Below, in pieces: positions 9,752-18,091 of a stretch of 64,000 nt of DNA. Location of the stretch: NCBI RefSeq assembly GCF_014218255.1, contig NZ_AP021872.1, positions 124,001 through 188,000 of the forward strand. The letters are read 5' to 3'. The position numbers and the translations under genes are program-made. The DNA is from Mycoavidus sp. B2-EB. Its GTDB lineage: Bacteria > Pseudomonadota > Gammaproteobacteria > Burkholderiales > Burkholderiaceae. Numbering within the stretch: position 1 is the first letter of the stretch; each line of letters starts with the position of its first letter. A model generated the notes under the pieces. It worked only from the letters and a program-made list of their open reading frames with translations. It ran no database searches and had not been told where the DNA came from.

Positions 9752-11641
9752 ATGGCAATCGCGGAATTCATAAATCCTGATTGCTTTGCTTTGCTGGATG
9801 ATTGCAATGCAAGCGAGGTAGCTCCTACAAGTCGTTTGTATACGGATTTAGCGTACCAACGCATATGCACGGATATAGCAGATTGGGAGCGCGTGTGTAG
9901 CGCAATAGACGCTGACCTGTGCGCTGGGTTGCACGGGGTGATATTGGCCGACTATGAATGGGGCGTGCAGGCGCAACTTAAGCCAAAAGAGGGCGCGGTG
10001 TCGGGCGCTGGCGACTCAAATGCGCCATCGTTTCGTTTTTTGTTGTTTCACGAATGTGTGCATTTATCTCGCCATGAAGTTGATGCATGGCTTGTCATGC
10101 GTGATGCCGCTGCTCCTGAGCCAGGCATTGCAGGTATTGCCGAGGTTTGCCCAAGCGTGCATCAGGCGAATTTTGACCAGGCGTTTTCTTCTATTCAAGC
10201 GGCCTTAAGTGCGGGCGATGCATATCAAATCAATTACACGTATCGGCTGCACTTCAGCACTTTTGGTTCGCCTATAAGTTTGTACCGGCGCTTACGCGCG
10301 CGGCAACCGGTGCCTTATGGCGCACTTATAGCATTACCGAATGAGCGCTGGGTTCTTTCCTGTTCTCCCGAGCTTTTTCTGCGTCACCAAGCAGGAAAAA
10401 TCACTGCGCAGCCGATGAAAGGCACCGCGGCACGTAGTGCGGAGAACTTGGCTGATGCCAATGCGGCGGCTAGGTTAGCGTCTGATCCAAAAACTTGCGC
10501 AGAAAATCTCATGATTGTTGATTTACTGCGTAATGACATTAGCCGTATCGCTCAAACAGGCTCAGTGCAGGTGCCCGAGCTATTTTCCGTTGAGCCACAC
10601 GCAACCGTCTGGCAAATGACCTCGACGGTGACTGCGCAGTTACGTGCGGAGGTTAACTTCGCTGCGGTTATGCGCGCCCTTTTTCCATCTGGCTCGATTA
10701 CCGGCGCGCCCAAATATCGTGCGATGCAATTGATTGGCCAGCTTGAAAATACGCAACGCGGTTTATACACTGGGGCGATCGGTTGGCTCGACACACCTTC
10801 ACTTTCTGCGTCATCCACACCAACGTGCGGGGACTTTTGCCTCTCGGTCGCCATTCGTACCTTAACCTTAGATGCGTGTCGCGTTGACCGCCTGCGTGAG
10901 GGCTGTTTAGGGATCGGGGCAGGCATCGTATACGATAGCGTGGCAGCGCAAGAATCCGCTGAATGCGCCTTAAAAGCTCATTTTTTAACGGGAATGGACC
11001 CAGGTTTTGCACTCATCGAAACCATGTATGCAACGCGCGAACACGGCGTGCGTTATCTTGAGCGACATTGGGAGCGCTTGTATAAAACGGCTTCTTATTT
11101 TGGTTTTAAGTGGGACATAAACGTGTTGTGTGTGGCGCTTGATGCAGCAATTGCGAGTTTGCCCGCAGGCTCGGCGCACCGGTTGCGGGTTACTTTAGAT
11201 AAATTCGGTAAGGTTGAAATAACCCATATGCCCTTTGTTCCGCTGAGGCAACCGGTTCACTTACGGCTTGCCTCAGCTATGGGTTATGCGCCGGTAGTGG
11301 CTGAAGATATGTGGCTACGTTATAAAACGACAGTGCGTGGAAATTATGCGCAAGCTCAGGCTGAGGCGCAACGCCTGAGCGTATTTGATTTGTTATTTTG
11401 TAATACACGCGGAGAGATCACTGAAGGGGCGCGCAGTAACGCTTTTATTAAATTAAAAGGTCGCTGGTTGACTCCACCGGTTGCAAGCGGACTTTTGCCG
11501 GGCATCATGCGTGCGGTATTGCTTGACGATGCGAGCTGGGGGGCAACTGAGTGTGTGTTAACACGTGCTGACTTGTATGCAGCAGAAAAAATTATGGTTT
11601 GTAATGCGCTGCATGGAGTATTGGAAGCGAAGTTGGCTTAG
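9752..11641 (+). CDS. pabB: Aminodeoxychorismate synthase component I / aminodeoxychorismate lyase fusion
   Basis: This 629-aa protein fuses PabB and PabC, giving p-aminobenzoate for folate. Residues about 150-400 are the chorismate-binding domain, with AGDAYQINYT, CSPELFLRHQAGKITAQPMKGTA, DLLRNDISRI and FPSGSITGAPKYRAM. Residues about 405-629 are a fold-type IV PLP lyase (FALIETMYA..GVRYLERHWERL, TRGEITEGARSNAFIK, PPVASGLLPGIMR). The same fusion is known in Burkholderia. The glutamine amidotransferase partner PabA is not in this window. The start ATG 9752 follows dnaJ by 78 bp. Confidence 0.93.
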   Translation: MAIAEFINPDCFALLDDCNASEVAPTSRLYTDLAYQRICTDIADWERVCSAIDADLCAGLHGVILADYEWGVQAQLKPKEGAVSGAGDSNAPSFRFLLFHECVHLSRHEVDAWLVMRDAAAPEPGIAGIAEVCPSVHQANFDQAFSSIQAALSAGDAYQINYTYRLHFSTFGSPISLYRRLRARQPVPYGALIALPNERWVLSCSPELFLRHQAGKITAQPMKGTAARSAENLADANAAARLASDPKTCAENLMIVDLLRNDISRIAQTGSVQVPELFSVEPHATVWQMTSTVTAQLRAEVNFAAVMRALFPSGSITGAPKYRAMQLIGQLENTQRGLYTGAIGWLDTPSLSASSTPTCGDFCLSVAIRTLTLDACRVDRLREGCLGIGAGIVYDSVAAQESAECALKAHFLTGMDPGFALIETMYATREHGVRYLERHWERLYKTASYFGFKWDINVLCVALDAAIASLPAGSAHRLRVTLDKFGKVEITHMPFVPLRQPVHLRLASAMGYAPVVAEDMWLRYKTTVRGNYAQAQAEAQRLSVFDLLFCNTRGEITEGARSNAFIKLKGRWLTPPVASGLLPGIMRAVLLDDASWGATECVLTRADLYAAEKIMVCNALHGVLEAKLA

Positions 11642-11644
11642 CTT

Positions 11645-12052
11645 TCATAGCCTGAAATGCCGTAATGCGTTGTTAGTCCAAGGTAGATGAAGGGCGCTTC
11701 GCACATCTTCACGCAAGAGTCCTAAAATTCCACTTAAATCTATATTTTTATTCACTACAAATTCTTCCATAAATTTATCTACAGCAGTGATCAGCTCTTC
11801 TGAGCCAAAAATCTGAATATCTGCTATCGCAGATTCAACATTGGCTATTTGATTTTCTGTCAATTTTCCTCGGGTAGAGGCGGATTCGAGTTTCCGATAA
11901 GCATCGAGTAAATAATCAGTAATAAGATCACGTTGTTTATTTTTACGATCTCTAAGAATTTTGAGTTGATATGTCACAATCCATCCTGCAATAGCAATTA
12001 ATCCAGCGATTGAATGTTGGTATTTTACTAGTATTTCAACAAAATCATTCAT
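11645..12052 (-). CDS. Small membrane-anchored hypothetical protein
   Basis: I do not recognise this 135-aa protein. It begins MNDFVEILVKYQHSIAGLIAIAGWIVTYQLKIL, giving one transmembrane helix at about residues 13-32 followed by a basic stretch (RDRKNKQR), so the rest is probably cytoplasmic. The remainder is predicted helical (YLLDAYRKLESASTRG, AIADIQIFGSEELITAVDKF) and resembles the layout of small one-helix proteins found near mobile or defence genes. It is convergent with pabB, with stop codons 3 bp apart. Base use is more AT-rich than its neighbours, suggesting acquired DNA. No function is assigned. Confidence 0.75.
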   Translation of the reverse strand: MNDFVEILVKYQHSIAGLIAIAGWIVTYQLKILRDRKNKQRDLITDYLLDAYRKLESASTRGKLTENQIANVESAIADIQIFGSEELITAVDKFMEEFVVNKNIDLSGILGLLREDVRSALHLPWTNNALRHFRL

Positions 12053-12380
12053 CTGCTTCCTTGAGCTAAATCATAATGATATTTATAGCTCCAAAATCTA
12101 TAATAGGCAAGATAAATGGCCTCTTGCGATCAATTCCATAGTGGAATAAAGATCTAGAGGGTAATGGCTAGCCAAATTTAATAAAAATCACTCTCCATTC
12201 TCGATAGCTCTGGCGTAACACTAATTCGCTAAAAACGTGACTGGTTCCCGGCCAAGATCGCCTTTGCTAGAGAAATGCGTTAGGTTAAAAGGCAAAATTA
12301 CAGAGCAACCGGCAAAAGCCTAGAGGCAGTGCTCAACGTATCATGCGAAAACCAGGTACCAAAGAAAGACGGTGCTTTCT
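12053..12380. other. Gene-free AT-rich stretch
   Basis: No convincing gene is seen here. A small palindrome, TTCCATAGTGGAA, lies near 12140. Short coding-like shreds near the right end suggest worn-out upstream sequence of the protease remnant that follows. Confidence 0.4.
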
Positions 12381-12910
12381 ATGGATGCGGATACGGTAGT
12401 CGAGCGTAGTGCTAGAGTTCAAATAATCGAGTATAAAATCCCAACTGATAACAGTTTTCATTTTGATGCTAAAATTGAGACTGGCGAGAATATTCTTATG
12501 AGGCAGGAGAAATATTAAAATAAATAGAATTAACTGACCGTTTGGCTATATATGAGAATGGCAATGAAACCTTGTTCTCAGGGATGTCAGCGGAGAATTT
12601 AGCTTGCGTCTTAAAGAATACTGGATTAAAGGAAATCGGTATCCTTGAACTAAAATTTTGCAATATAGGAAGAAGTGAAATTTTTTAGACGATCTTAAAA
12701 GGCAGTTTGTCACTAATGGTATTAGTGCTAGTTATATTTCTGATCCTATGGGTTATATAGCAGATACCAGAGTGTCGATAAGAATATTCAACTATGCCTT
12801 GAATATGACCTTCCTTGTCTTAATTCCCAAAAGATGCCGGCGGCGTACCCGAAACGTTCCGTTTGCGGGCGGTCAAAGGGAATGTAGATATTGCTTTTCC
12901 TGGTACAGGG
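12381..12910 (+). pseudogene. Frameshifted remnant resembling a C80 (MARTX/toxin-type) cysteine protease domain
   Basis: Three consecutive pieces in different frames read like one decayed domain. ATG 12381-12519 gives 45 codons (MDADTVVERSARVQIIEY...). From about 12527 another frame reads GNETLFSGMSAENLAC, then VLKNTGLKEIGILELKFCNIG, then a stop. A third frame reads QFVTNGISASYISDPMGYIADT. The order SG.SA..LA, then a strand ending in Cys-Asn, then GI.A.YI..P.GY resembles the autoprocessing cysteine protease domain of MARTX and clostridial toxins, where the Cys is catalytic. The expected catalytic His-Gly is not seen (YENG instead). The assignment is by eye and tentative. Confidence 0.42.
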
Positions 12911-13025
12911 TATGATCTTCCTTGACCTAAGGATTAGATATTTGAATATAAATTAGCAACACGGCGTAGCTACAACCAGCGCTTAAAAAAGAAAAGGCTT
13001 ACAGCAGTGTAAGCCTTATAAATAC

Positions 13026-13102
<77 letters not shown>

Positions 13103-13139
13103 AAGATTTCGGATTATAGCAAAGATTCCAAGCAATTTG

Positions 13140-14013
13140 TAGGAGGAGCTGCGCTCATCGCCCGAAAAAACGGAAAGGCCGAATTGATACATATGAGCAA
13201 TAAGTGCTCCAGCACATGTGGGATAAGCATCTGTCATATCGCGAAACGGCTGCGTACTTTGATATTCGCAGTTCAAGTTACATAGGGAAGTGCCTGTATC
13301 ATGTAGGGGATAGAGGCCCTATCTCCTTTCAAAAGAGGAGGGCCTCCAATACATGTGAGGCAGAGCACCCAAGGCTGGAAATAATGAGACGCTCATTCGA
13401 GAGCAGTTGCTCGGGGAGTTAAATTATTTACGTATGGAGAATGCGTATCTAAAAAATCTAGAAGCCTTAATTCAAGTGAGCAAAAAATCAGCAAAATACA
13501 AATAGGGCTTGAATTAAGGCAACAGTATCTGATAACGGGCCTGCTCAAAGTAGCCGGTTTGGCACGTAGTACTTTCTATTACCAACTGAATGGATCTCAG
13601 AAAAGCGATAAACACACAACGCTCAAAGAGAAGATTCAAACTATTTTTGCCTACCACAAAGAGCGATATGGTTATCCTCGGATTACAAGTGCTATTAGGC
13701 AGAAGATTTGTCTCGTTAATCATACACCCAGATCAAGGTTGGCAATAAAATGGCTGCCTATCGCAAGGCGCTCGTGCAAAGGCGTTACACAAAGTGTGCC
13801 GCGCGACTATGGAAAATTGATTCGCTCCAATAAAATCGGAATTCTCTTATCTGAATAAGTTTCGCAATATTGATGAAGTATAGGCAGGTTTAAGTGATTA
13901 TTTAGAACGTATTAAATTCGGATTGAATGGGCTGAGCCTCGTATAATATTGACTACGGTCACAGCTTTTTTATTCTTGGCTAATTTGCCATCCAATTTTT
14001 TGGGGGCAGTTCA
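13140..14013 (+). pseudogene. Degraded IS3-family (IS150-like) element
   Basis: Pieces of both transposase frames are present with many frameshifts and an internal deletion. OrfA-like sequence (MWDKHLSYRETAAYFDIRSS, then YLRMENAYLKNLEALIQVSKKSA) spans about 13200-13500. OrfB starts near 13515 (RQQYLITGLLKVAGLARSTFYYQL, KIQTIFAYHKERYGYPRIT). Scraps of the DDE domain (HPDQGWQ, FYLNKFRNIDE) and the tail ERIKFGLNGLSLV follow. The right end is probably the CCAATTTTTTGGGGGCAGTTCA-type terminus ending near 14013. The left end is not clear; it must lie close to the tRNA. It is not functional. Confidence 0.8.
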
Positions 14014-14361
14014 TTCGAAAGTGGGGCTGAATTTACAAGCCATTTCTGACTTTACCCGCGCAGACGCAGTCTTCGTCACCTTGGCCTCCTATGAGTTGGA
14101 CCGTGATCTGACGCCAGGCAAATAAATCTCTTTGCGTCGTTCTTCAGCAATTTTCAGATCGAATTTGATGATGAGTATTGTAATAGTTATATCAATAAGG
14201 TATAGTTTCTCTGAGTTAATGTGAGAGTCAATGCAGGCGCCTGATTTTTATTGCATGAAAATTTATCACTGAAATATAGTATCAAAGATTTAATATACAG
14301 TCTATGCTGTAACATTGCAGAGGCCACTTTCTCTATCAAATTATCATTTGGAACAAACATC
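14014..14361. other. Intergenic stretch upstream of the F-box/LRR gene
   Basis: An open stretch after the IS end reads VGLNLQAISDFTRADAVFVT and stops at 14124. I do not recognise it and treat it as a scrap of the gene hit by the IS. The region 14140-14361 is AT-rich (e.g. TATAGTTTCTCTG near 14200) and probably holds the promoter of the downstream gene, though no convincing box pair could be chosen. Confidence 0.35.
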
Positions 14362-15435
14362 ATGCTCCCAATTGGATCTAGTAATTATATTCCACGGACT
14401 CCCTCAGTTGCCCGAGATGAATTGGCATATTCTGCCGAAACAAATCCTGGGGAGGCTGTAAATACAGAAAAGAATAATAGAAAACTAGACCCGAGGACAC
14501 TACAATCCCCTTTATATAAGTCTACTTTTCCGATGGAAATTTGGGACGGGGTTATGAATTATTGTGTGCAGGCAAAAGAATTTACCAATAGTGAGTTACT
14601 TGCATTTAGAGTTTTGAATAGCACGTTCAAATCCACCTTTGAAAGAAATTTTGATGTCAGTGAACATATGGCGAAAGAGAGGCTTCTAGCGTGTTCTAAT
14701 GAGATTAGCAATATTAAAAATAAAGGATTAGAAAATGAGGGATTTGAGATTGAAATTAAGAAGGCTCTAAGCAAGACTGCTTTTATAGATGTGCAGTTTT
14801 ATGGTGGCGACTTAGATATGGCGGGCTCTATTGTCCCTTATAATATAGATAAGGCAAATATATTGCTTAATGCTATTGCGGAGCAGAGAGATGTGTCCGT
14901 TATATCGCTAAATGCTGCGAAGCAGTTTGCTAATAATCCAAAATATTTTGTTGATACATTAGTCGATTTTTTGAATGAAAATCAAAATTTAATATCTATT
15001 GAAAATTTAGATATTTCTTATAATCAAATTAACAGTGCTCATATGCAAGAATTAATTCCTGCATTAGTGGGTAGGTTGATTAATCGTATTTCAATGTCTG
15101 GAACTTTAAATCCTGAAGAAGCAAGTAAGGTGGCGGATACCTTAGTTGAGTATTTTCCAAAAATGCACATTTTGGAAGTTTCTATGGAGCTCTTCTCTTT
15201 TTCAGAGAGGGATATGGTTCGATTGATTAAGAATTCACCAGAAGGATTGACGCATTTGGAACTTGGATTTAATAATATTGATGAAGGCTGCGCAATCAAT
15301 ATATTAAATGAATTGAAAGAAACAGAGGTTCAAGTTCTAGACTTGACTAGCAATCGTGTGCCAGAAGATTTCTTAACTAGGAATAATATCACGCCAGTGA
15401 ATAAAAAGGGTTCGATTATTAAGGTTGATTGTTGA
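14362..15435 (+). CDS. F-box-like plus leucine-rich-repeat protein (putative host-directed effector)
   Basis: This 357-aa protein has an amino-terminal leader MLPIGSSNYIPRTPSVARDE. An F-box-like segment follows at about residues 56-95 (FPMEIWDGVMNYC ... ELLAFRVLNSTFKSTFER), matching the LPxEIhxxIhxYL...LhxhRxVspxhxxhh pattern. Ribonuclease-inhibitor-type leucine-rich repeats are at about 215-345 (NLDISYNQINSAHM, THLELGFNNIDEGC, VQVLDLTSNRVPEDF). F-box proteins recruit substrates to eukaryotic SCF ubiquitin ligases. A bacterial copy with LRRs suggests an effector that redirects host ubiquitination. There is no Sec signal peptide. The start at ATG 14362 is preferred; an upstream TTG at 14251 adds 37 residues. 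The gene is AT-rich, flanked by IS remnants and likely acquired. Confidence 0.7.
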   Translation: MLPIGSSNYIPRTPSVARDELAYSAETNPGEAVNTEKNNRKLDPRTLQSPLYKSTFPMEIWDGVMNYCVQAKEFTNSELLAFRVLNSTFKSTFERNFDVSEHMAKERLLACSNEISNIKNKGLENEGFEIEIKKALSKTAFIDVQFYGGDLDMAGSIVPYNIDKANILLNAIAEQRDVSVISLNAAKQFANNPKYFVDTLVDFLNENQNLISIENLDISYNQINSAHMQELIPALVGRLINRISMSGTLNPEEASKVADTLVEYFPKMHILEVSMELFSFSERDMVRLIKNSPEGLTHLELGFNNIDEGCAINILNELKETEVQVLDLTSNRVPEDFLTRNNITPVNKKGSIIKVDC

Positions 15436-15507
15436 TTAGTTGAATTGATTGATAAAGCTCCACTGATTGATTTAATGATGCCAGCATTAATGGGAGGGAC
15501 CTCCCTG

Positions 15508-15542
15508 CCTTCTAAATTGATGAATTTAGAAGGGTGATTTTT
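15508..15542 (+). terminator. Hairpin after the F-box/LRR gene
   Basis: CCTTCTAAATT (15508-15518) pairs perfectly over 11 bp with AATTTAGAAGG (15523-15533) around GATG, followed by GTGATTTTTACGG. It could terminate the LRR gene. Being immediately upstream of the IS110 start, it may instead be part of that element's left end. Confidence 0.5.
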
Positions 15543-15554
15543 ACGGAGGCCCTT

Positions 15555-15957
15555 ATGAATACAGTAGTGCTGATAGGAATTGATTGAGGTAAGGTATCGT
15601 TTCATTCACGGGCAAGATAAAGTAGTTGGCTTGCAATTTTTAAAAAGACCATAGTGATAGAAAGAAGCGCGCGCAGGGGTACACCACATGGTCCGCAAAC
15701 GGGTAGAGTTTGGACGAAGTTAAACTCATTTCCGTAGTTTGTATGTCTCTTTGTCAAAGGCAACAAGTATGACTGCAGTCGCCAAAGTAATTTTTGTGAG
15801 GGAGCCTCAAAACCTTCAATGCGGCTTTAGACAGAATTTGCAACAAACATTATCTGCCTTGCATCGAGTATGCGAAGCGCTGACAAAGACAGGACTCAGG
15901 CAATTAGTCAGAGTCATGACTATTGGTAAGCTGAATCCTTTAAAGAAATTTTGAATA
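15555..15957 (+). pseudogene. IS110-family transposase remnant
   Basis: After a GGAGG ribosome-binding site, ATG 15555 opens MNTVVLIGID, then a stop, then GKVSFHSRGQDKVVG: the amino end of an IS110-type RuvC-like transposase (normally GIDLGKHSFHLHGQD). From about 15735 further pieces appear, such as FVCLFVKGNKYD and CEGASKPSMRL, equivalent to the family's FVKGNKNDxxDAEAICEAxxRPSMRF. There are several stops and deletions. It is a dead copy, distinct from the IS110 remnant at 38735. Confidence 0.7.
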
Positions 15958-15961
15958 GGCT

Positions 15962-16462
15962 TTAGACTTCTTGTTCGTCTAGTAACTTCAACACACCACG
16001 TAATGCGTGAATTGCCGCGAGTAGGCGAATTTGCTGGCGCTCGCCTTTGAATAGCAACATTTCACTGGTGGTATGAAGGCGGTTGCTCCAGGCAAAATGC
16101 ACGGTGCCAACGGGTTTGCGCTCAGTTGCGCCACCAGGTCCAGCAATGCCTGTGACGGCGACGGCAATTTGAGCGCGGCTATTGCGTAGTGCGCCCTCGG
16201 CCATGGCGCGAGCAACCGGTTCGCTGACTGCACCATATCGTTCTATCAGTTCAGTGGGCACCCCAATCATTTCAGCTTTTGATTGGTTGGAATAGGTGAT
16301 AAAGCCGCGTTCAAACCATTGGCTGCTGCCAGAAATTTCTGTAACTGCAGCGGCTACGAGCCCGCCTGTGCAGGACTCTGCGGTAGCGAGCAAAAGCCGT
16401 TCAGCTCGTAGTTGGTTGCCAACCCGAATCGCAAGTTGATGAATAACGCTGTCTGTTTCCAT
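15962..16462 (-). CDS. pncC: Nicotinamide-nucleotide amidohydrolase (CinA carboxyl-terminal family)
   Basis: This 166-aa stand-alone CinA-C protein deamidates NMN to nicotinate mononucleotide in pyridine-nucleotide salvage. Family blocks are LLLATAESCTGGLVAAAVTE (about 22-41), FERGFITYSNQSKAEMIGV, ERYGAVSEPVARAMAEGAL, and AVAVTGIAGPGGATERKPVGTV. Length is typical of the single-domain form. It is last of a thiL-pgpA-pncC row on the minus strand, 27 bp after pgpA, the standard Burkholderia order. Confidence 0.95.
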   Translation of the reverse strand: METDSVIHQLAIRVGNQLRAERLLLATAESCTGGLVAAAVTEISGSSQWFERGFITYSNQSKAEMIGVPTELIERYGAVSEPVARAMAEGALRNSRAQIAVAVTGIAGPGGATERKPVGTVHFAWSNRLHTTSEMLLFKGERQQIRLLAAIHALRGVLKLLDEQEV

Positions 16463-16489
16463 GAAGAAATGGCCAGTTATAAATAGAGC

Positions 16490-17032
16490 TCAAAAAGAGG
16501 TTAAGCGTGCCCATATCGCAAAAGTAAGCAAAGTACAGAGCGCAGCTATGATGTCATCTAGCATGATACCGAAGCCACCTTTAACGTGCTGATCAAAATA
16601 GCGAATGGGGGGTGGCTTGACCATATCGAAAAATCGAAAAATTAAGAAAGCGGCCAATTGCATTCCAAAGGAGGCGGGCATGATAAATAGGAGCACTAAC
16701 CAAAAAGCGACCGTTTCATCCCAATTCACGGCGCTGGGGTCTGACATATTGAGTGCCTTCGCTGTGTAGGCGCAAGCTGGAATGCCGACTAAAAACCCCA
16801 GGCAAATCAATGCTAACCAATGCTCTAGCGTAAGATACCGATGCAGCGCAACAAATGATAACCATCCTAATAACGTGCCCAAGGTGCCAGGCATAATGGG
16901 CGAGAGTCCGCTGCCTAGGCCAAGCGACAGCATATGGGCCGGATGTGAAAATAAAAAACGCACAGTCAGCCGTTGGCCCGGTTTTTTAGAGTGGGCCTGA
17001 TGGTTGATGTTGGTTGAGGTCTTAGGGTGCAT
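16490..17032 (-). CDS. pgpA: Phosphatidylglycerophosphatase A
   Basis: PgpA dephosphorylates phosphatidylglycerol phosphate in the inner membrane. The 180-aa protein has FGSGLSP-like GLGSGLSPIMPGTLGTLLGW (about 44-63), the acidic NWDETVAFWLV segment and FRFFDMVKPPPIRYFD, followed by GGFGIMLDDIIAAL. Several membrane helices are visible. I chose the ATG at 17032, giving an 11-bp overlap with thiL; a longer frame to 17122 lies wholly inside thiL and adds no family similarity. Confidence 0.94.
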   Translation of the reverse strand: MHPKTSTNINHQAHSKKPGQRLTVRFLFSHPAHMLSLGLGSGLSPIMPGTLGTLLGWLSFVALHRYLTLEHWLALICLGFLVGIPACAYTAKALNMSDPSAVNWDETVAFWLVLLFIMPASFGMQLAAFLIFRFFDMVKPPPIRYFDQHVKGGFGIMLDDIIAALCTLLTFAIWARLTSF

Positions 17033-18014
17033 GAGAGGCAAAATGGTCAAATCCACGCAATGGCGTAGGCAACGGGATATGATTGGCGGTACGCCAGATA
17101 ATTTGCGCCTTAGATGGATCAAAGGCAGTTATTGTACCGATACGAGTGAGCGGTAAGCTCAGCTTTTTTTCGAGTGCGGTAATCGCGGTGCGGGCCTTGA
17201 GGGGCGCGGTAAAGCATAATTCATAGTCATCGCCGCCGCTGAGCGCGCAGTGTTGTTGTATGGCAAGCGGTTGCTTTTTTAAAATGGCGGAACGCGGCAG
17301 TTGTTCAACTTCAACCACAGCATTAACTTTAGAGCGTTTGACCAGGTGCATTAAGTCACCGGCGAGACCATCTGATAAGTCAAGGGCGGCATGGGCTATA
17401 TCTATTAACGCCTGGCCTAAGGGGATGCGCGGTTGTGGCCATTCAAGCGCGCGCTGCACCACAAGCCAATCGCGAGAGTCAAGAGTCCACTCTTGACGGA
17501 GGACGCCTAGTGCGAGGCGGGCATCGCCTAACATGCCTGAGACCCAAATGTCGTCGCCCTCGCAAGCTGCGGCGCGAGTGAGTGCGCGTCCGTGTTTGAC
17601 TTCGCCAAATACAGTGAGACAAAGATTCAGTGGGCCCGCTGTCGTATCACCGCCAATCAATTCACAATCGTATTGATCTGCTAACGCGAATAAGCCTTCA
17701 CTAAACGGGGCGAGCCACTGGGCGCGCGCCTCGGGTAACGCTAGAGCCAGGGTAAAGGCGCGTGGAGTGGCGCCCATCGCAGCAAGATCAGATAAGTTCA
17801 CAGCGAGTGCCTTGTGCCCCAGCCCACGCGGATCTGTATCTGCAAAAAAATGACGGCCTGCAACTAACATGTCAGTCGAGATAGCTAACTGATGGCCCAA
17901 AGCCGGGTTAAGCAGCGCGCAATCGTCCCCTACGCCGAGCATAATCCCTGGCGTATGGTGGGTTGGGCGGGAGCGCGTAAAGAAGCGCTCGATAACATCA
18001 AATTCAGTTAGCAT
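17022..18014 (-). CDS. thiL: Thiamine-monophosphate kinase
   Basis: ThiL phosphorylates thiamine monophosphate to the active diphosphate. The 330-aa protein starts MLTEFDVIERFF and has the AIR-synthase-like fold. Metal and nucleotide sites are GVGDDCALL, STDMLVAGRHFF, HKALAVNLSDLAAMGA, LIGGDTTAGPL, and SGMLGDARLAL. The carboxyl part holds ALDLSDGLAGDLMHL and SGGDDYELCFT. Length is normal. It heads a minus-strand operon with pgpA and pncC and is divergent from maeB, with 77 bp between their starts. Confidence 0.95.
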   Translation of the reverse strand: MLTEFDVIERFFTRSRPTHHTPGIMLGVGDDCALLNPALGHQLAISTDMLVAGRHFFADTDPRGLGHKALAVNLSDLAAMGATPRAFTLALALPEARAQWLAPFSEGLFALADQYDCELIGGDTTAGPLNLCLTVFGEVKHGRALTRAAACEGDDIWVSGMLGDARLALGVLRQEWTLDSRDWLVVQRALEWPQPRIPLGQALIDIAHAALDLSDGLAGDLMHLVKRSKVNAVVEVEQLPRSAILKKQPLAIQQHCALSGGDDYELCFTAPLKARTAITALEKKLSLPLTRIGTITAFDPSKAQIIWRTANHIPLPTPLRGFDHFASHAP

Positions 18015-18091
18015 GAGAAAAGTGAAGAATAGCGCTAAAATGCGGGTTAAGAATCCTGAATTAGGACTTTATTCAAATAATTGGCTCTTTC

